64,000 nt of DNA from Osmia lignaria lignaria (GCF_051020975.1 NC_135042.1:6905888-6969887); one strand, 5' to 3'. Positions 38,549 through 52,594 are shown, counted from the stretch's first letter. Notes: generated by a model from the sequence alone, not told the origin. Translations and numbers: made by a program.

Positions 38549-39230
38549 TGGAGCACAAAGGGTTAAATAGACATTGTATGAAATAAGAGGGTGAAATTCT
38601 TTCTTCTAAGGGTTTAAGAAATTATAAATATCGAGATGATCTATAATTGTGGAAAATTGGGACGAAATCAGTGTATTAATGATCTCCTTGTTGGGTGACA
38701 TTTTCCTAGTTACTAGTGAAGCTTCTACATGGAGTCGTAGGACAATAACGGAAGAGCAGGAGGTGCGTGGAAGGATACGGAAGGTGGTATCCTTTGTACC
38801 AACTAACATCTCCGCTGTTTCACTTTGCCCTTTGAGGTTGCGCTGCTTATAACGTGGCGGAGAACGTTGGTGTGCCGAGGTGGAAAAAGCAAAAACAAGA
38901 AGCTGAAGGGTCTGCGAAACCTCCTACTCTAGAAGAGCTTTCCTTTACAGTTTCGTTAAACGACTGCTTCCTAAAAGCTACTTTATTCTAATGAAACATT
39001 TTAACCGCCGTTTGTAGCGTACTTTGTTTTACGCAAATTCCGCGTTACCGTCGTTCCTGATTTTTATTTATTCTTATTGTTAGATATTCAGAAGTACACA
39101 GGTACCTTATGGAGATGCAATGTTGTCTCGTCTTGCATGTCATGTGAATATGGAGATGAAAACAGAAGATTATTCTCAAATGCTTCATTTAAAAAGAAAA
39201 GTGCATTTGCATTTGTTTTGAATAATTACA

Positions 39231-39420
39231 CAGGGTGCCCCATTTACCTGGGCCAAGTTATATCATCAAAATGATATAAAATTAGAACAGACTAGAAAAT
39301 TAGAACTAACAAAAGTTAAAGATTTTAAGATCTTCTTCATTATTAAAGGAAGTACAAAATTTCGAGAAAAATAAAATTTTTTGGAGAACGTTATTGGGTC
39401 TAGAAAAGTCTGACTTTGCA
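39231..39420 (+). mobile_element. possible element end ACAGGGTGCCCCAT
   Basis: ACACAGGGTGCCCCATTTACC at 39229 resembles the ACAGGGTG-type termini at 12.9 kb and the complement of ACACCCTATA at 57.1 kb. The downstream 180 bases are AT-rich with no coding frame. The right end was not found. Confidence 0.3.
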
Positions 39421-42400
39421 CTCAGAGCTGATGCAACTATCTAACTTTGAGCCAGACGCATCGCTTTGTGACTCAAGAGACCTGTTGTCGAACCCGTGAT
39501 AAATTACAGTATAAGTACGACTCCTAGGAGCTCCTAAGGTCGATGATATAGTCATTAAATATCAGGTAATCCTGTCATTACGATAGCCAAATTTGTAACC
39601 ACGTTAGAATGATTTTGTATTCATGATATGAAAGTGCAAAGTGAAATGGTATCTTATAAGAGTATAACAAATTTTCTTATAATTATCCTTTTAGTGATTC
39701 GAAGACATAATTCTTTTCAAACATCCATTTGTCTTTTTCTTTTATACACTCAGTATTTTCTACCTCTCTGGGATGTTTTTATTACAAGGTACATCTTACG
39801 TACCTCTTTACACTTTATCGTAGTTGTTTTCTTTCTCACTGAAAATTCGTTTAATTTTTATTTTTTCTTCATCAAGTCGTGATCATTGTTTTAAGAACAT
39901 TTATGTGGCCATCTTTACTGATTTGCATTCATTTGTATTTTTGAAAAAATAATTAATTATGGATTGAAATACTTTTGAAATAATTTTTAACTTAGAATCT
40001 CATTGATTCCTTCGGTCAAATTATTACTGCTTTTTAAATATTAATATTAAAATGGAGATGTTTATTTAAGTAAATCTGTATGTAATTATTCGAAAATAAA
40101 TTCCGCAGTTTTTCGGTTCAATCTCCTGAATGAATTTTACGCTCCAGACTATGTGTGTTCAACTACTGAATAATCATACATCATTAATTTCTCTAAAAAC
40201 CATCGTCATCGGAGATCAGCCTTTCGGAACGACTTTGGTATTTATTTTGCACAGTGCAAATAATGCAACACAAATATTATATCTATGAGATAAATATTTA
40301 AATTTGATTGATTATATATGAAATTTAAAAACTTTTTATTTTCCTTAATATAAATGTTAATATAAATATGATTCCAGATAATGACATTTAACTCCCTTAA
40401 TTTCATTTAAGGTCCAGCATCATACTAATTATTTTTCGTTCCAAAACGTTAACAGGGTTCACTGCATTAATTCACTGACACCCTTAAGCGGCACGTAACA
40501 GTATAATATTCGGTACAGTGGCAGTGCATTCACGGAAAGACTATTATCGTAAATGAAACTAACGTCGAGACACATACGAGACATGCATAAGGGAATCCGC
40601 TAATCGTGGTAGAAGTACACTTGATCCATGTTACGCGAGTCACCATTGTGTCTGGTTGCTTGACAGGTCAGACGATAAATTGACTTGCTCAAATTAGTAG
40701 GTTTATCCCTGACGATACATTACCCCCGGGCTGGTTCCGAGATCCGCGCATAGGACTTCCAATGGAATTAATCTTCCCTGATTCTCTCTCCCACTTAACC
40801 TGTCATATTTATCCTATCTCTTTATACTCCGGCCGCTTTATCTCGTTGCATTGCCATTCATATTTATTCGCTCTCGCCTATTATGCAAGCTCAATCGACC
40901 AGAGGAAGTCGGTTCGAGGGTAAGCTGAAAGTCAGTGGACATTTGGTTGAAACAGCATCTATACCCGGAATCGAGAAAGGAGGAAGATGGAAAACGTTGG
41001 CGGTTATATACATAGTATCTGGAGGAGAAACGTAAAAGAGCCTGCGGGCTTGTTTAACGAGTAAAGTCAGTATGACGTTCTACGTAAGTCTTCGCTATCG
41101 GCCAGGAACCGTAGAGCGAACAACTTTAAGACGAGCTAACCAACCGCCAAACTCGCAATAATCTCTCCTACGCCCTTTTAATAAAGCCCCAACAGGGTGG
41201 AAGGGTTTCTCGATCGGTGGACAAATCGACCTCGCCATCCTAAGGATTCCAACTATTATAAAGGGCTTTCCAATAAGAGCCATAGAACTTTCAATTGAAA
41301 TAGAAAATATACAGATGACAATTTAGTGCTCCTTGTTTTATTTTTAAATATATTCGATGATATTATATACGTGGAAGACAATATCGTTTAAATGGCCACA
41401 CATGATTGCGGTTCGAGTGAATACAAACCCAATTTTCGATGATCCTGCATAAATGGACTCGTATTGCACCGATAATCCGAATGATGTTTGCTTTTAGATC
41501 GTTATTAATTGGTGGTTTGGTGGAATGAACGAGAGAATCATTATGGGGTTAAGTCACAGGAACTTGATAGATAATTGACAGATGTGTTTCTTGGAATAAA
41601 TTTATGTATCAAAGTTATCGACAATTGGGTTTGTGTCATTTAAATCAGTGATGGGTATGATTACCGTGTATTCAGAGGCGGAAAATATAAAAAATTGTAA
41701 AATAAATATCAAATTCTAATATTCAGTATCTTCCGTAAGCGACGAATCAAAGTTTAAGAAAAATATATATATAATAAAAATATATTCAAACTAATTTAAT
41801 TTTGCTCTTTTTTCGTGATAAAACAAAGTTCAATTAATTTTCAAATTACGGATCTCTTTAATAAGGATTAAAGCTCAGCGAATCTCAATTAAGCCTTTCC
41901 GGAAATCATGCAGATCGAGTAATTGTTTATTTTAACTGAATATAATTTAATGAAAACACGATAAACGATTAACAGAATTAATGCTTTATCGTATTACAGC
42001 CTATCGCATACTTTTTCTCAACTCTGATGCTGATTTTTACAGTGTAAAATTTCGAGAATGATAATAATATGGAATGGAAAATTGAATTAAAATTCAATAT
42101 AACGAATATTGCAAAGTGGAGAAAATTTTTGGCTGACAATTGATTTGCATCGTTTTAGACGATGTTTCTCGTTACATCATCCAGACAACCCAGCATATAG
42201 GAGTTAAGGGATGGGGGGTTAGGACAGCATACGCCGTCCGCTACCACGAGAGGGATGAATTATCGCACCCGGTAACCGAGTCGAAAGTTCTCAATTCCCA
42301 TTAAGCGAGGCAGCCGGCCAGAAACCGATAGGTTAGTTGGTGAACCTGCTGAGAATCCCCGGTGCTCAGACCACCGACCAACTCGGTGACTACACATCGG

Positions 42401-45400
42401 TCCAATGTGGAACATCGGCAAGCAGGCGCCAAGAGGGTACTACCTCCCCCCGATCACTTACGTCGCTCCAGCCACCAACAATGCTAATAATAATACTAAT
42501 CTGATGCAACGTGAATGTTTGTTTCTGTTCGAAATTGCTCTGTGCCATGAGACATCTATTTTTCGTAGTCAACGTAAACTAGTAGCAGAAGTCCATTATT
42601 CGTCTAATCTAATACACTGAACATTGTATTCTTAGAATTGGAACTAATTAACATTACTATGTGGCACCTTTAGCAAGATTAAAAACAAGAATATTTAAAG
42701 TATTATTTTCATTTTATTATTTATTTTTGTATTTTATAAAAAGACTACTGACACTAGTATATTTTTGAAAGACAAGTACTAATTATTTTCGGAAAATTAG
42801 TCTAGTTCAAAAATACAGTGTTATTGATCGTTCCAAAATTTGTTAAAAAGTGACTGCGCATATTAAAAAAGCATTAAGGATTGATCGATGGTACATAAAC
42901 CATTATACAAAACAAAAATAATGAATGAATGTATACAATTTCTCATTAATATTCATGATGTGAATTAAACAAGTATTTTATATATTCTTTGTACCACGAC
43001 TATATTACTAGATATAAAAGAAAATAATAATTTATAAATTAACTAAAAATAACAAGTAATACCTAGTTCCCTATAAAATTCAATTTTCCAACAAAAAATT
43101 TCTATTAAGTTTAGTTTACATAATTAAATTTACTAGTTATGAAAGATTAAAGTATGCAATTCAAATTAAGCTGCTTTTATAGGTAGTGTAAAGACACGAA
43201 GTAGAAAATGTTCATAGCAGGAGACGACAAAGGGATTATTTTCATTTATAAGACTAATTAATTCTACATTAAAAGTGATCAATATATAACCTGCCAATGA
43301 TGTTTCGAAAATTATTAAATGAAATTAAAAATTCTATCCAATTTCAAGTAAATTAGTAAATATCACACGAACAGAAAAAATACTATGTTCAATACCGAGC
43401 ACCAAATAGATCTACATAATTCAGTAATTAACCAGCAGGCTGAAAATCACGGTAAAATTTTGTAAGCAGTAAAGCAACGAACGGTAGGTAACTATTAATT
43501 AGGCGGAGACGGAGGACCCGTTGGTGGGTGGATACCGTGGTCGTAATTGTTGACGGAAACTGTGCGCCGCTTTTGCTTACTTCCTCCAACCCTTCGCGAC
43601 CCTAGCCCCCTTTTCCCTTTCTCCTAACCCTCTCTTCTATCCCCTGGTTTATAATTTACACGCACGCGCCCATTACCCCATAGCCTGGCAAACAATCAAA
43701 CGGCCGCGAAAAGCGACGCGTTTATACGCGTAAAGTTACACATGCATGAAATTGCACGGCGACAGGTATGCGTATGAACCGTAACAACATTACAGACGAA
43801 ATTACACTTGCGTGCATACAAATCCGCATACTTGCTGCCGCATTTCACTCTGTACTTTAATGAGAACCACCCACGGCATTTCTTTGAATTTTTCACCACT
43901 TTTCCACTAATTTTCCTTGAGAATTATAAGCTCATTGGCGTAACTAGAATTCTCTTTTTCCTTTTTGATCAAATTATTCTATCAAAGGAAAAAAGATATT
44001 CTATTTTTAATGAGCATCAGACGGATAGGTTGAATTTAATTAGTTCAGGGTGAAAATGATTATATCCAATGTTTTCAATTGAAAATAAACGAAATGGAGT
44101 TCTGTTTGTGCAAGCGTATGTAAATGGTAGAGAAATCAATGCGTGTGCAGAGAAGCCATTGCGTACCAGCAAGAATATGCACAATTCCAGCCTGGTTGCT
44201 CGGTTTTAAGGTTGGTCCGTTTCGTTCCATGTCGCTTCGCTCCGCTTACGAAGCCACGTTTAGGGGTTAGATGCGATGCAACTTTTGTTTTCCGCTCGTT
44301 GATTTCAATATCGCATAGCCTGCACGACGAACAAACGCTATTCAAGTACCCTGGGATATAGGTTCACGGTTCTGTGACTAGTATGCACTGTCTTGTAATT
44401 CTCATGCAATTAGATAATTAAACACGCGATTAAAATGATTAAAACGTATAGAAAAATATTGAAAATTAAATTAGGAGTCAATACAAAGACAGCTCTGTAT
44501 AACCCTTTACAACTTACCCATGTATAACCAATAGATAATCAATTACACTTTGTTGTATTATTATTAATGTAAAATGTATAGAATAATTCCATATTATAGT
44601 TATTGAGTTAGATTATAATGTAATGGATTAATGAATTTGCTTCACTCAATTTCAATATTCGCTCTCCTAGTTATAAGACAGAACTAATTACGAATTTACT
44701 TGCGAAATTACTATGCAACATTCAAACACTTATGATAAAATCAACTCCTACTAGGCTTACACAAACTATAATATCATTCAATTCAAAATATATATAAAAT
44801 TATCTAAAATTTCTAATTTTATGTATAATTGACTTCTGCTAATCACCTAACTCAGACCTCAAATAATAAAACTGAAATTCTTTTATTTATATGCAAATGA
44901 AAGGATTATTGTAACGTTAGCGGTAAGGAGAGTAGTATGTTATGTTGCGTATCCTAGCATAATGCAGCAAACAATGGTAGCAGGAGTGTTATATTTGCAC
45001 CTGATTTGTCGTGCGTTCTATCCACCTAAGTTGTTACCGTTACTGTCGGCATAGCTAGGCTAGTTTAGCTAGCATAAAGTTCAAGCCCAGTTCGTACATG
45101 CATCCGTGAATACCTAGTCGCACCTTGCCACACGAATACTTAATGTTGTAATCTTACGGGATAAACATGGAATGTGTATAAATATATGTACATATGGATT
45201 AGAGTTCACCACAAAACTGTAATGCACTGAAATAATGATATCCGTAGACTTGCAACTAATTTTCTTTCATATAAAAAAATACTTACTTTTATAATAACGA
45301 ATTGAAATTAAAGAAGAGTGTAATAACTTGTCATAATTTAAAAACTATTTAATTTATATTGAAAATTTTGATCCCTTAGAAATATCCTCGAATACCCACG

Positions 45401-46060
45401 GGCACTGGTGTTCAAGGGGTAAATAGTGTCCTAACACTCATAATCTAATTAAAATTCAATTTTACAATGGTATTTTATTTATAATGTGCACAAAGCTCGA
45501 TGCAAAATAAGAAGCATTTAAAGAACTTATTTAAACCGAGGCACACGATATACATAGTTTCTTTCCGAGTTAAAATCCTGTTCGTATTCTTAAAAGGTGA
45601 ACGGAAAAAGCTTCACCTTGGCATGCAATTTGCAATTCTTTTGAATCGTGCTCAGCACACAGTCCGATTTTAACCAATTCTACGACATAGCGTGCATAGT
45701 AGTGTTTATTCGAACAAGTTCTTCCTCCATTCAAAACTGTTTCTCTACGTTTCTCTTACGCTCCTTCGTTCCCTTCATTTTACAATTCAAGCTGTTCCCA
45801 ACGACAGTACTAGAAATGACATTCTTAACTCCTCCCCGTTTGCTTAATTAATTTCTGCTTGAAAATTGCGATACCCTCCAAAATTGTATACAAATTAAAT
45901 TTGATAAAGAAATATAAAATTAAGTACAAAAATAAGGAATAAATTTCATTAAAATAAAATGCGATGGTGAAGACATTTTCATATCTTGGAGAAATTTGAT
46001 GTTTTAAACATAAAAACATGTGGTTTCTTGCAAAAGAAAACTGAAACACGAGTGGAACAA
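39421..46060. other. non-coding stretch, no gene seen
   Basis: GC-richer blocks lie at about 40460-41280, 42180-42480, 43500-43700 and 44930-45130. The 42.2-42.5 kb block has CTGAG/CTCAG and GTTGGT/ACCAAC complementary pairs that could fold. A single CATTGGCGTAACTAGAAT end lies at 43933-43950. No exon is recognised. Confidence 0.5.
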
Positions 46061-46064
46061 GAAG

Positions 46065-46289
46065 AGGTAAAGAAAACTATCCTTCAACAGGAAAAAGAAC
46101 AAAGATCCTTCAAAGGAAGGCTGTGATGACAGTGAATGTATTTTCTGTGGCCATTTGTTCTCTGAATCCACAGAAAGTTGGGCTAGGTGTTTAGAATGTC
46201 AAGATTGGACTTACAGTGCACATGCTGGGAGAAACAACAAAAATGAAGGCTATGCGTGTTTCTTTACAACAGGATACCATATTTTTTGA
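46065..46289 (+). pseudogene. decayed transposase C-terminal zinc-finger fragment (Tigger/pogo-like DDE element)
   Basis: A frame from about 46065 to the stop at 46287-46289 contains CIFCGHLFSESTESWARCLE, then CQDWTYSAHAGRNN and EGYACF. The pattern Cys-X2-Cys, about 13 residues, a Trp, Cys-X2-Cys, then His and Cys is the PHD-like zinc finger often found at the C-terminus of insect Tigger/jerky-type transposases. The catalytic DDE part is missing, and the frame lacks a start. The exact family is inferred. Confidence 0.5.
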
Positions 46290-47189
46290 AAACTGAAAAA
46301 TGAAAGATGAATGGTAAGAAGAAAGTCTATGACTTCAGCCTTTATGAGTGCAACTATGCATATCAAAATGCACCTCTTTTTTCAGAATGGTACTGCATAA
46401 TATTTTTTATGTAAATTCTATCTAAAAAAATACTAGGGTATAGTATTAAAAAAAATTAACGATACCTGAGATACTTTGAATAAAAAAAAGAAATTGTATT
46501 CTATTTAAAAAGAATAAATGCAAATGCATTTTGAAATGTTAAATAATTTTGCAGTTAAAAAAAAATTGATTGGAGTATTGATATCGATACAGCTCACAGG
46601 TTAAATAACAATATTCCCAAAGGGAAAAAGTATGATTTGATTTATGCCGCTTTGCCGTAAGGTAGATAAATATATTGTAATTAAATAAATTTATCCGCGT
46701 TTCTGATTAATCGTGATGAGACTGCGGTATTGAATTCACGTTTAATTGATACTACAGCGCATTCTCTGCAAATTCTCGCAATAAAAGGGCTAGCGAGCAT
46801 AGATGACAGGGTTTCAACGAAGATCAGCTAGTGTTACACGCGACGGAGACAGACGTTGATGTATACGTAACGTTGCGCTGATAGGTCGTCGAAACGACGA
46901 TTCATATGGGTATTCCATTCAATCACTGTCAAACCGTGTTTCAGCTCGACCATGAAACTGACACAAACAAAAGTTCCATAAGTCTGATATGCATTTCCGT
47001 CCGGTAATCATTATAATTAGGACGACACAAATTACGTTACCGTTAACGTCACGTGATAATGATAACTGCATTCAGCTTATGTGGATAATGAATTATAATA
47101 AAAAGTGCCAGAATAAAAGAATTTTCAATATAAATGACAGTATTAATAGGATAATAAAAATATGGTATGAATTATTTTTTAGATTTGGT
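46290..47189. other. non-coding stretch
   Basis: Likely the 3' non-coding part of the transposon fragment, then AT-rich DNA with a GC-richer patch at about 46740-46970. No gene. Confidence 0.4.
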
Positions 47190-47264
47190 TAAAATTTAGA
47201 AAATGAAAATAAAAGGATAAATTAAAATTTGGTGTCTCTTCATGGTCCGCTGTCCGTGGGTTAA
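47190..47264 (+). mobile_element. right end of a piggyBac-like TTAA element
   Basis: TTTGGTGTCTCTTCATGG followed by TCCGCTGTCCGTGGG and TTAA (47261-47264) matches the right end of the complete copy at 62.9 kb. The left end is not identified; TTAACG at about 47043 is a weak candidate. Confidence 0.65.
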
Positions 47265-47346
47265 TTATCACGGATAAATTATTTTTACATTTACGTAGCT
47301 ACTTGAACTATTTAGAAAATATCATTGTAGCGGATATGATAGTAGA

Positions 47347-47560
47347 TTACAAAGGCTGTACACGATAGGTATGGCATGAATGCCATCCCTCTTCTCATTG
47401 AATTCGATTCACAGTGATATGTGGTATTCCAATAACTCGTTCAACATGTTGTACACTACTTTCAGGATTTTTCTCCAAGTATTGAAGAACTCGTTTCCTA
47501 TTTGAACTAGAATGCTTCTTGGCTTCTCCGCATGTGCACTGTTGGTCTAAAGTGACCATT
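47347..47560 (-). pseudogene. transposon-derived helix-turn-helix fragment (DUF4817-like)
   Basis: On the minus strand the frame reads RKRVLQYLEKNPESSVQHVE, then RVIGIPHITVNRI, a stop, and EEGWHSCHTYRVQPL. This matches the helix-turn-helix region found at the front of DUF4817-type transposon proteins: a VLEYLEENP-like helix, VSHTTVWRVL, then HPYHLQRVQ. There is one in-frame stop, and no catalytic domain follows, so it is a dead fragment. Confidence 0.7.
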
Positions 47561-50146
47561 CCGTTGTAGACTCCATTTTATTTGGAGCAAAGTGTATCGT
47601 GCATTACATATCACATATGTATTTCATTCGACTTTTATATGTCCCATTCATAAACCAACTATTACCATTATTATTACTATTACAAAGCTAGGCATTATTA
47701 CATTTTTTATTTGGTGTTTCAACGAAGTTGAAGCTATTCAAGTTGAAGCAAGTGTTAAAGTATTGGTTGAGTAAATTAGAATGATAAATTGATTTGGTGT
47801 CAAATAGAATGGAAGGTGGATACCTAAGGATTCTTGAACGTATTTGACTGCTTTCAAACTTTATGCATTCTTAAGATCAAGAATTATTCCGTACTTGACG
47901 ACTTCTCTTCAATCCCGTCCTTCCATTCTTGAAAAAATAAGATGAATCGATATCGTACTTAAGAATCTATGCGGGTGATTTAAGAGAAAAATGCGGTATA
48001 ATTGAGCACTATACTTTTTGTACGAAAGGACGATGGTAGTAGATAGCTAATTAATTTTGGTATTGAATGGAAAAGAAAAACCCTACCTATAATACTGTTT
48101 TTCTAAAATAACCAGTCATAATTGTAAACCGCTTATATTGAACTAGCTTAAGAATGGGCATCGAAACAACAACGAAATACCTAAAAACCTAACTAAAAGA
48201 GCTCGAGACCCGATTAGCTGTCTTATCCGTCGTGGCAGCCGAACTCGTCGGATCAAGCCGACCGAAATGTGTACACCAGACTTAAGACGGCTTTTCACAT
48301 CTCGAGTTTGTTTATTTGGGCTTTCAAGTCCTTTATTCTTACCTTGATTCCCACTCCTCAACTAACGGAAACATTAGTTATCCAGAAAGTGAGAAATTTT
48401 GATACTGGGGGATGATTCATAACTCAGTAACTTGATAAACTATTTATCATATTCCCCTAATTGATGATAGAAGTGTAGTCTTTAATTTAATTAATTTTGA
48501 TTAATTAGATATTTTTAAAATATCTCACAAATTAGTCATTTTTTAAAATGCTGTAACCATTCTACTAGAAACGTGGGAGCGTAAGAGAAACGTAGAGAAA
48601 CAGTTTTAAAAAACCAATGCAATCCTCAAAATATTTAACTTTTCTCTTTACTATGTTTTTCTAATTGCAATATAAAATGAGTTATGTTTTGTTTCAATTA
48701 TGTGTACAACCCGGTATATTGTAAAAATATTTTTCTATTTATATACCGACGTCAAAAATGTTTATAATCCAATTTCTTTGTACGAGAAAAATGATGAAAT
48801 TTAATTGGATGAACGAACAGTTACTTACGACCTTTGATCTAACATATGGAAAGGATAGGAATCATCTCTGATACGTTTCAATTACAATTGCCGAATTACG
48901 AGATGATTGGCAATCATAGACCGGCGACTGATTGCCAATAAACAATCGGCGGTTGATTACAGTCTGCACATCATCCACCCTCGTAAATACGGAACGTATT
49001 AACAAGCTACCTCGGGGTCGGAGCAGTAATCATATCAATTATGATCTATCGGCTATCGATCAAGTCATTATTAAGACTGCAATTAAGTTGTACGACGAGG
49101 TGGCCTAATTTCTTTCGCATGACTTTTTAAAATACCAGATACACTTTGCTTTTAATCCTTTTATAAAAATAATGGTGCATTTAAACACAGATTTCAATGT
49201 ATTAACCCTTTGAGGACTTTGAATAGACAGCTAAATTGATAATAAATATTCTTAAATTTTATTACTATTTTTTTCTCTGCTTTATACTAATCCATAATTA
49301 TACAAAATTATGTTATAAACAAGGCACTCACGTATGTGTTTATATGCATGTATAAATATTGTATTAAGCAATACAATTTTATAGAATACTGAAATTCACT
49401 ACCGAAAATTCACTGTTACATAAATTATCCATATAACGTTCTTTAATTGTATTATTGGTAGTAAAGCACATGTGAAAATGACTGCCATAAAGTATGATAC
49501 TGTGCAATACTGTTATCGGTCCGGAACGGAATCCTGTTTCATTGTTTTCGTTATAGGTCGATAATATTGAAGTGTTCAATTCAAGGAAGAATTTAAATTC
49601 AAAATATGTGACGGATTAGTTGATACCTGACAATGTAATCACTCATGCAAATAGTAATTAAGTATATTCGTAACCCGATTGTTTAAAAACACATATGGTG
49701 TTATCAATTTTCGAACAGTTTTATACGGTATTTTCATTCATTTTATAAAGTTTGAATAGAAGTGCCCTACCCGAAGGCACGTTGATGTTTCATCTAACGA
49801 TATCATGTTTACTTCCCTCCCGGCTAGGTATCAACTTTGCCACAATATTTACGTACAAACCCTTATATAAATTAATATTGTATGTACGAAAAATTCTCTA
49901 TACATACAATACCAATTTCTGTGCAATAATACTATTTGCATGCAACCAATGAATTTTGCAAACAGTTTAGATTGCCAAATGAAGAATTATTCGATAATTA
50001 ATTCGGTAATCAATTTTTCAAATGAAAATTTATAGATACAGCTTATTTTCATGAAAATATAATATTTGCAAAATTCAAAGGGATGTATTTTTTAAACCAG
50101 CAAAACACTCACCATTAATCAGTCTTTTCCAGACAAAATACTATAT
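47561..50146. other. non-coding stretch, no gene seen
   Basis: AT-rich with a GC-richer patch at about 48180-48320 and 48930-49040. TTAACCCTTTGAGGAC at 49201 looks like another solo piggyBac-like end. No coding region is supported. Confidence 0.5.
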
Positions 50147-50545
50147 GGTGTTCGGCTACAGGTGAGTATCCTTTGAGGGGGTGGTAACTGAGGTGATTTT
50201 TAACAACTTTTCACTTCACCAAAACACTCGTTAAAGCATAGTTTTTTAATTATTAATGAAAAACACACGACCAATCAGAGCGTACATAGCGCGCAGGCTC
50301 AAACGCGGAAGTGTCAGTTACGAGAACCGCACTCGATCGCGGTCGCGAACAAACTAATCGGCACGTCGCGCGTTGGTTCGTAGCCGACACTCCTACGGCC
50401 GAGCATGCGCAGTGTGCGCGCTCTAATTGCTCGGTGTTTTTCATTAATAATTCAAAAATCAAGCCTTAATAAGGATTTTGGTAAAGGAAAAAGTTGTTCA
50501 GAATCACCCTCGCTACGTCCCCCTCAGAGGCTGCCCCCCACCATT
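50147..50545. mobile_element. MITE with long inverted arms and GC-rich core
   Basis: The left arm (about 50174-50266) and right arm (50434-50527) are inverted copies of each other for about 90 bases. Shared blocks include GAGGGGG, GGTGATT, AACAACTTTT, ACCAAAA and ATTATTAATGAAAAACAC. The core (50267-50433) is GC-rich with GCGCG motifs and CCAATCAGAGCG, and has no coding capacity. The outermost limits are uncertain. This layout is typical of non-autonomous DNA transposons common in Hymenoptera; the superfamily is not assigned. Confidence 0.75.
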
Positions 50546-52594
50546 CGTGTATAAACGTTAACGGGGGAGAATTTGAGTTGGTTTTATTTTATCATTCATA
50601 CTTTTTAATTATATACTAAATTTTATGAAATTTAATAATTACAAATTATATTGATGAAGAGCATATTTCAATAATTCCTTGTTGGAATGAGTTTATTTTT
50701 AAGCCCTTCCATTGGACATCATTTAATTCCCGCGCCGATATTCTATAAGTAGTCTTCCAATTGTATTCGGAGCAAGTAATTAAAAGTTTTAATCAGAAGG
50801 AACGACAATAATTAAAAAAATTAAAGATGTTAATAAAAAGTGCACGGGACTGAAATAGGAGAAAATTGTCAGTGTTATTTTTAAAATTCTATTTTCATTT
50901 TATTTTTAAAATTTTAACTTTGTAGACAAAGAGCTCTCCTTTTTTAATTCAGAACTATTTTTGAGTTAAATTTGTTGAATTTGGAATCGACAAAGTGCAA
51001 AAGTCAGTAAAAGGAAAATTATACTGTAACTTACTTTACTTTATTTTAGTGCATTAACTAGTAGGATGCAATATTAATTGAAACATATTGAAATTGATAA
51101 TGTTTTACGGTTCTCTAGCTTCTAATTGCGTTCCCATTGGGAAATTTTCCACAACGTTTAACACTGAATTTTAATTTATGTCACAGAATTCCTAAGAGGC
51201 TAATCTACCTAATAGGTGTGATATCGATTTTAAATGTAAAATGTATCACATTAATGAATCGGCTGCATAATTTCATGAAAACAAATCAGATTAAATTGGG
51301 TAGTGTATAGGATTATCCATCTATTAGGGTTCACGTTAATTTTAATTAAAGGGTTTAATTTTAAACCGATAATAATTTGAAACCAAATATCCAAATACTA
51401 ATTCTTCAAATTAATATTATTTTAATTTTTGAAATCATAATTGTAAAATATGTTAAATTGTAGGTTGCAATTTAAAATCTGACCTGTTTTTATTTTTATC
51501 CATAATTACAATATAATATAATTAATTACGAAAATTGATGATAGTTAAGTTCAATTTATTTTCAATTCTTTTAATATTTTTACGATTAGTATTGATTTTA
51601 ATGTCGAAAACATTTTCAAGGTATGTTTCCATCAGGGCATGTCAAAGAAAAGAATCAGTAAATGACAGATCCGGAAATAGAATGAATGTTGTAATATGAA
51701 AATTGGATACTGTCATGCCTTCAACACAGATTCTACTAAAACGACGATGTAATAAAAAATCCGGAGGAAAGAAATATATGAACAAATGCAAATGATACAC
51801 TTCCAAATTATTTACAAATTCTTGAAATATTAACACTTTGAAGCTAAAACAGCATGGGACTTCTATGGAGTTCAATTCCAATAAAAATTCATACAAGCGA
51901 ATTTATTCTCCTGCCAAGTACAGGAAGAAATAAGAAAAAAGTGTCACATAAAAATTGCATTTTTTAATATAGAATGAATGCCGTCGGGCCAATGGTCTAA
52001 TAAATATGCTCGCAATAAACGTGCACCGATTCATTGATTTGCTGTCGCAAATTCTTCGATTTCGAATTCATATCGTTTCTCTTTGTTTCGACTCTGATAT
52101 ACATCCTACATACAATCTCGTCATACTGCTTTTTTATTCTCCTTTCCGCATCGTTACAGTTGTAATTAAGTGTGCTAGTGTTTTCATCGTACACCCTCGT
52201 CCTCTGCTTTCATTACATTTTCTTCATTTTCTGAATGCTGAATCCAATCGAATACGCATCAGTTCGAAATGTCAAACGCTGGTCTCTATCAAAATTAAAA
52301 TGCCTGAAGCATGATCGTTGTTATCAACAGCAGAACAGAATTCAAGGCAGTTATATTCTGTTGGTGAACGTTACTGATTGTGAATTAGATTGAACGAAAT
52401 AGGATTCTTTTCCCGTTCGCCTTTTTCTGCCATTCGATTTTGTCATAAAAGGATGCATCGCTAAGAATATTAGAAATTATTAGAAATATAAAATGAATTT
52501 AGAAATCATTGCAATGTTACAAAATGATTCTGTGTTAAAAGATACTCCCAAAATGTCCTCGTAAAAGAAAAATCTAATTCCCTCATATTTGTAC
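50546..52594. other. non-coding stretch, no gene seen
   Basis: AT-rich with short unrecognised frames, including a 102-codon one at 52006-52314. Nothing is supported as a gene. Confidence 0.5.

Larger units (their letters stand above)
35713..39230. other. non-coding stretch with simple repeats
   Basis: AT-rich, with a GC-richer block at about 37820-38230. It holds an AATTCC/TTCTAAAA array at 37465-37570 ending near TTACGCCAATG, a GGAA microsatellite at 38031-38053, and a 20-base palindrome at 38529-38548. Frames around 37912-38234 are by-products of the GGAA tract. Confidence 0.5.

Noticed and set aside
42180..42480. GC-rich block with complementary segments that looked like a structured RNA
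   Set aside because: Only short stems of 5-6 pairs with large internal mismatches; no known RNA family matched.
50253..50462. 69-codon minus-strand frame
   Set aside because: Lies within the core and arms of the 50.2 kb MITE.
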